Shown piece after piece: positions 62,072-64,000 of a DNA stretch of 64,000 nt. Source of the DNA: Muricea muricata (lineage: Eukaryota > Cnidaria > Anthozoa > Malacalcyonacea > Plexauridae); the NCBI GenBank assembly GCA_963855995.1, contig OY979718.1, positions 1,015,501 to 1,079,500 of the forward strand, in the 5' to 3' direction. Under the pieces are notes generated by a model. The model saw only the letters and a list, made by a program, of their open reading frames with translations. It was not told the DNA's origin and searched no databases. How positions within the stretch are numbered: the first letter of the stretch is position 1; each line of letters opens with the position of its first letter. The position numbers and the translations under genes are program-made.

Positions 62072-64000
62072 CTTGGATACTTATAGTACATACGGCCAAC
62101 AAAAATAACACATGAATTGACAAAATAGACAATCATAGAACACGTATTTTACCACTTTCTCTTCGCATTCTTTGCCAAATTTCAAAAATTTATATCTCAA
62201 GCACGATTTTGAATCAACTGAGCCTGCGGTCTTTTTCAGCACAGTTTACAGTTATGTAACATGAAGTAGTGTCCCTACACAACTTTTCTGGCAAGAATTT
62301 TGACAAGAATTTCTCAAACAATCGAGTGTATTTGTTTATTTTGTATCAAACAAACGAATTAAATATGGAAAAAAATGATAAAAGTGGAGAAAGTAATCTA
62401 GATAGGTAATTACAAAAAGTTTAAAATCGAGATTCTAACATAAAAACCAAGTAAGAATTAAGTAAAATCATTTGATATTTATAGATGAGTAAACTTTGTC
62501 TGCGTTTCACATTTCCACGTCATGTTTTGGCAGGCAAACAAGGATAAGTTATTTAAAACAATACAGAATAATTCAAAACACGATAAGAGATATTCTCAAG
62601 AGCATTTGAGAATAAACAATGTTTACCGTTTATACACAGTCAGACACTGAATAAAATTATTTTTGAAGATTAGTTAATTGCGACCTGGTGTAATTGTGTA
62701 AATTTGCTAGCTACTCTATGGAAATGAATAGAGAATACAAGCGACTGATCGAATTGCAGTCACAATCCAACGTCTTGTCAGGGGTGATCTGATGTTGCAA
62801 AGCTGCTCCTTAAGCACCAGTTAATGGTTTTCCCCAGGGAGGGGGCATCAGGCAAGCCCATGGCTTTTGTACATTTTCCATGATCAAATCCCATGGGTTT
62901 GTTTAATACCCCCTTCCTGGGGCAAACCATTGACTGGTGCATAATATACTCGAGGGATAACAACATTTGACAAGAACATGAAGATATTCTTGTGGCAGAT
63001 ACCTGTAGCTACCATCTCTGTTCGAAATATGATGACTCATTTTAATATGCACACTTCTGTGTAACATATGGTAATTATTTTAGCATTATCCCATTCAATG
63101 ACATGTGTCGTATGCCACACAAGATCTACCAAAACTGATATCCTCATGTTGAATGTCAAAAAGCTATATTTAGAACATGTCTGTGATGCCAAGCATGCAA
63201 CTGCATGAGCATGTGTGTGATCTGGGCACCAGCAGAAAATTGTATGCTAAAAAATGGTAAAGGCATACAGTACAAGGTCCTACGTACATACACATTGTTT
63301 ATGAGTGTACATAGAAAAGCATTGTGTTTAAAATTTGGACATATTTTCTCAGTATCTATGGTTTTGTGCAAATTCCATGTTCTTGGCAGTATTTGCTTGC
63401 AGGAAAAAAAATTTTTTTTTCCACCCCTGTGTGCGATACCAAACCAATGTAACAAAGTTGAGTGGGATGATTCTGGAATAAATACCGCTAAGAATTGTTA
63501 GAGCCAAAGACATTGTGTAAAGTGAAACATGACTATAAGTAAAATAGTCACCTGACAGCGATTAAACAGGATAATACATTCTGTCATTTAATACAGAGTG
63601 GCACTTGAAGAAATTTTAAAAGAAGCAAAACGAGGGAAAGATAGAGCAGAAACCATGGGACCAATGGGATGGTGTGTATTACTGATATTACACTTTGTAT
63701 CAGACAAAAAAATTCATGATTTCATACAATAATATAATTAAATGGCATGATTTTGTAATCTTCCAACCTTTACTTAGGATAAAGTGTCCTCTGGTACCAA
63801 CAAATAAAAGATTTTTTCGTAACATTCTCATGGGAACTTTGACCAATCAGAAACGAGATGACAGAATGAAAGGTAACATATCACAGTAATGTGTATTTTG
63901 AAAATACCAACAATAATATTAAGTACTTTTATTATAATTGAATGTTTGCATTGTGAATATTAACAACATAGTTTAATTTCTACAAAATTGAATTGACAAT
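62072..64000. other. Upstream flank of nup54, no supported gene
   Basis: Contains a 127-base palindromic MITE (62814-62940: 'gcaccagttaatggttttcc' against its inverse ending 'gactggtgc'). Otherwise short open frames without recognisable domains. The nup54 promoter must start here, but no core element is convincing. Confidence 0.45.
62814..62940. mobile_element. Short palindromic MITE, 127 bases
   Basis: 'gcaccagttaatggttttccccagg' type left arm and its right inverse ('cctggggcaaaccattgactggtgc') pair, continuing through 'agggggcat.' and 'caagcccatgg/ccatgggtttg' to a centre near 62876. Non-coding. Confidence 0.7.

Overview
This 64-kb window reads as nuclear DNA of an invertebrate animal, most likely a cnidarian. 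The evidence is AT-rich sequence, GT-AG introns with conserved phases, single-exon genes mixed with gene models of many exons, and very dense small mobile elements (fold-back MITEs, Tc1/mariner relics, tRNA-derived SINEs, Penelope-like debris, hammerhead ribozymes, long (TA)n arrays). Species, and even class within Cnidaria, cannot be fixed from sequence alone.

Six protein-coding genes can be supported. (1) A large adhesion GPCR on the minus strand runs from 32351 to about 8288. I rebuilt it exon by exon with matching phases at every junction: signal peptide, two CUB domains, ten calcium-binding EGF modules, a partial hormone-receptor-like module, GAIN/GPS and seven transmembrane helices. One base appears to be missing inside the GPS exon. 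(2) An intronless PTB/PID-domain protein (11301-10336, minus) lies inside one of its introns. (3) An intronless mitochondrial IF-3 lies at 39062-38316 (minus). (4) A two-exon TGF-beta/BMP-type ligand lies at 44158-42952 (minus). (5) A 13-exon nucleoporin Nup54 runs from 62071 to 47638 (minus). (6) A two-exon class A (rhodopsin-like) GPCR, 58465-59988 (plus), is nested in the 7.5-kb first intron of nup54 on the opposite strand.

Layout: 1-8.25 kb is repeat-rich flank (fold-back relics, a Penelope-like element with a GIY-YIG endonuclease fragment, a SINE, a G/C-run MITE, the 3' end of a LINE). 8.3-32.4 kb is the adhesion GPCR with its nested PTB gene; its introns hold a fold-back element, a scrambled mariner nested in another element, a Tc1-like relic, an (AAT)n array, a 22-bp minisatellite and a reverse-transcriptase relic. 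32.8-34.7 kb is an island of (TA)n arrays, a head-to-head palindrome carrying two hammerhead ribozyme copies, an 0.8-kb fold-back element and a third hammerhead. 35-47.6 kb carries mtIF3 and the TGF-beta ligand among fold-back elements. 47.6-62.1 kb is nup54 with the nested GPCR and a Crypton-like tyrosine-recombinase fragment. 62.1-64 kb shows no gene.

The genes are functionally unrelated (two receptors, a secreted ligand, an adaptor, a nuclear-pore subunit and a mitochondrial translation factor), so the region is an ordinary gene neighbourhood with heavy transposon traffic. The most unusual material is the hammerhead/(TA)n island, the broken GPS exon, the two nested genes and the scrambled nested transposon.
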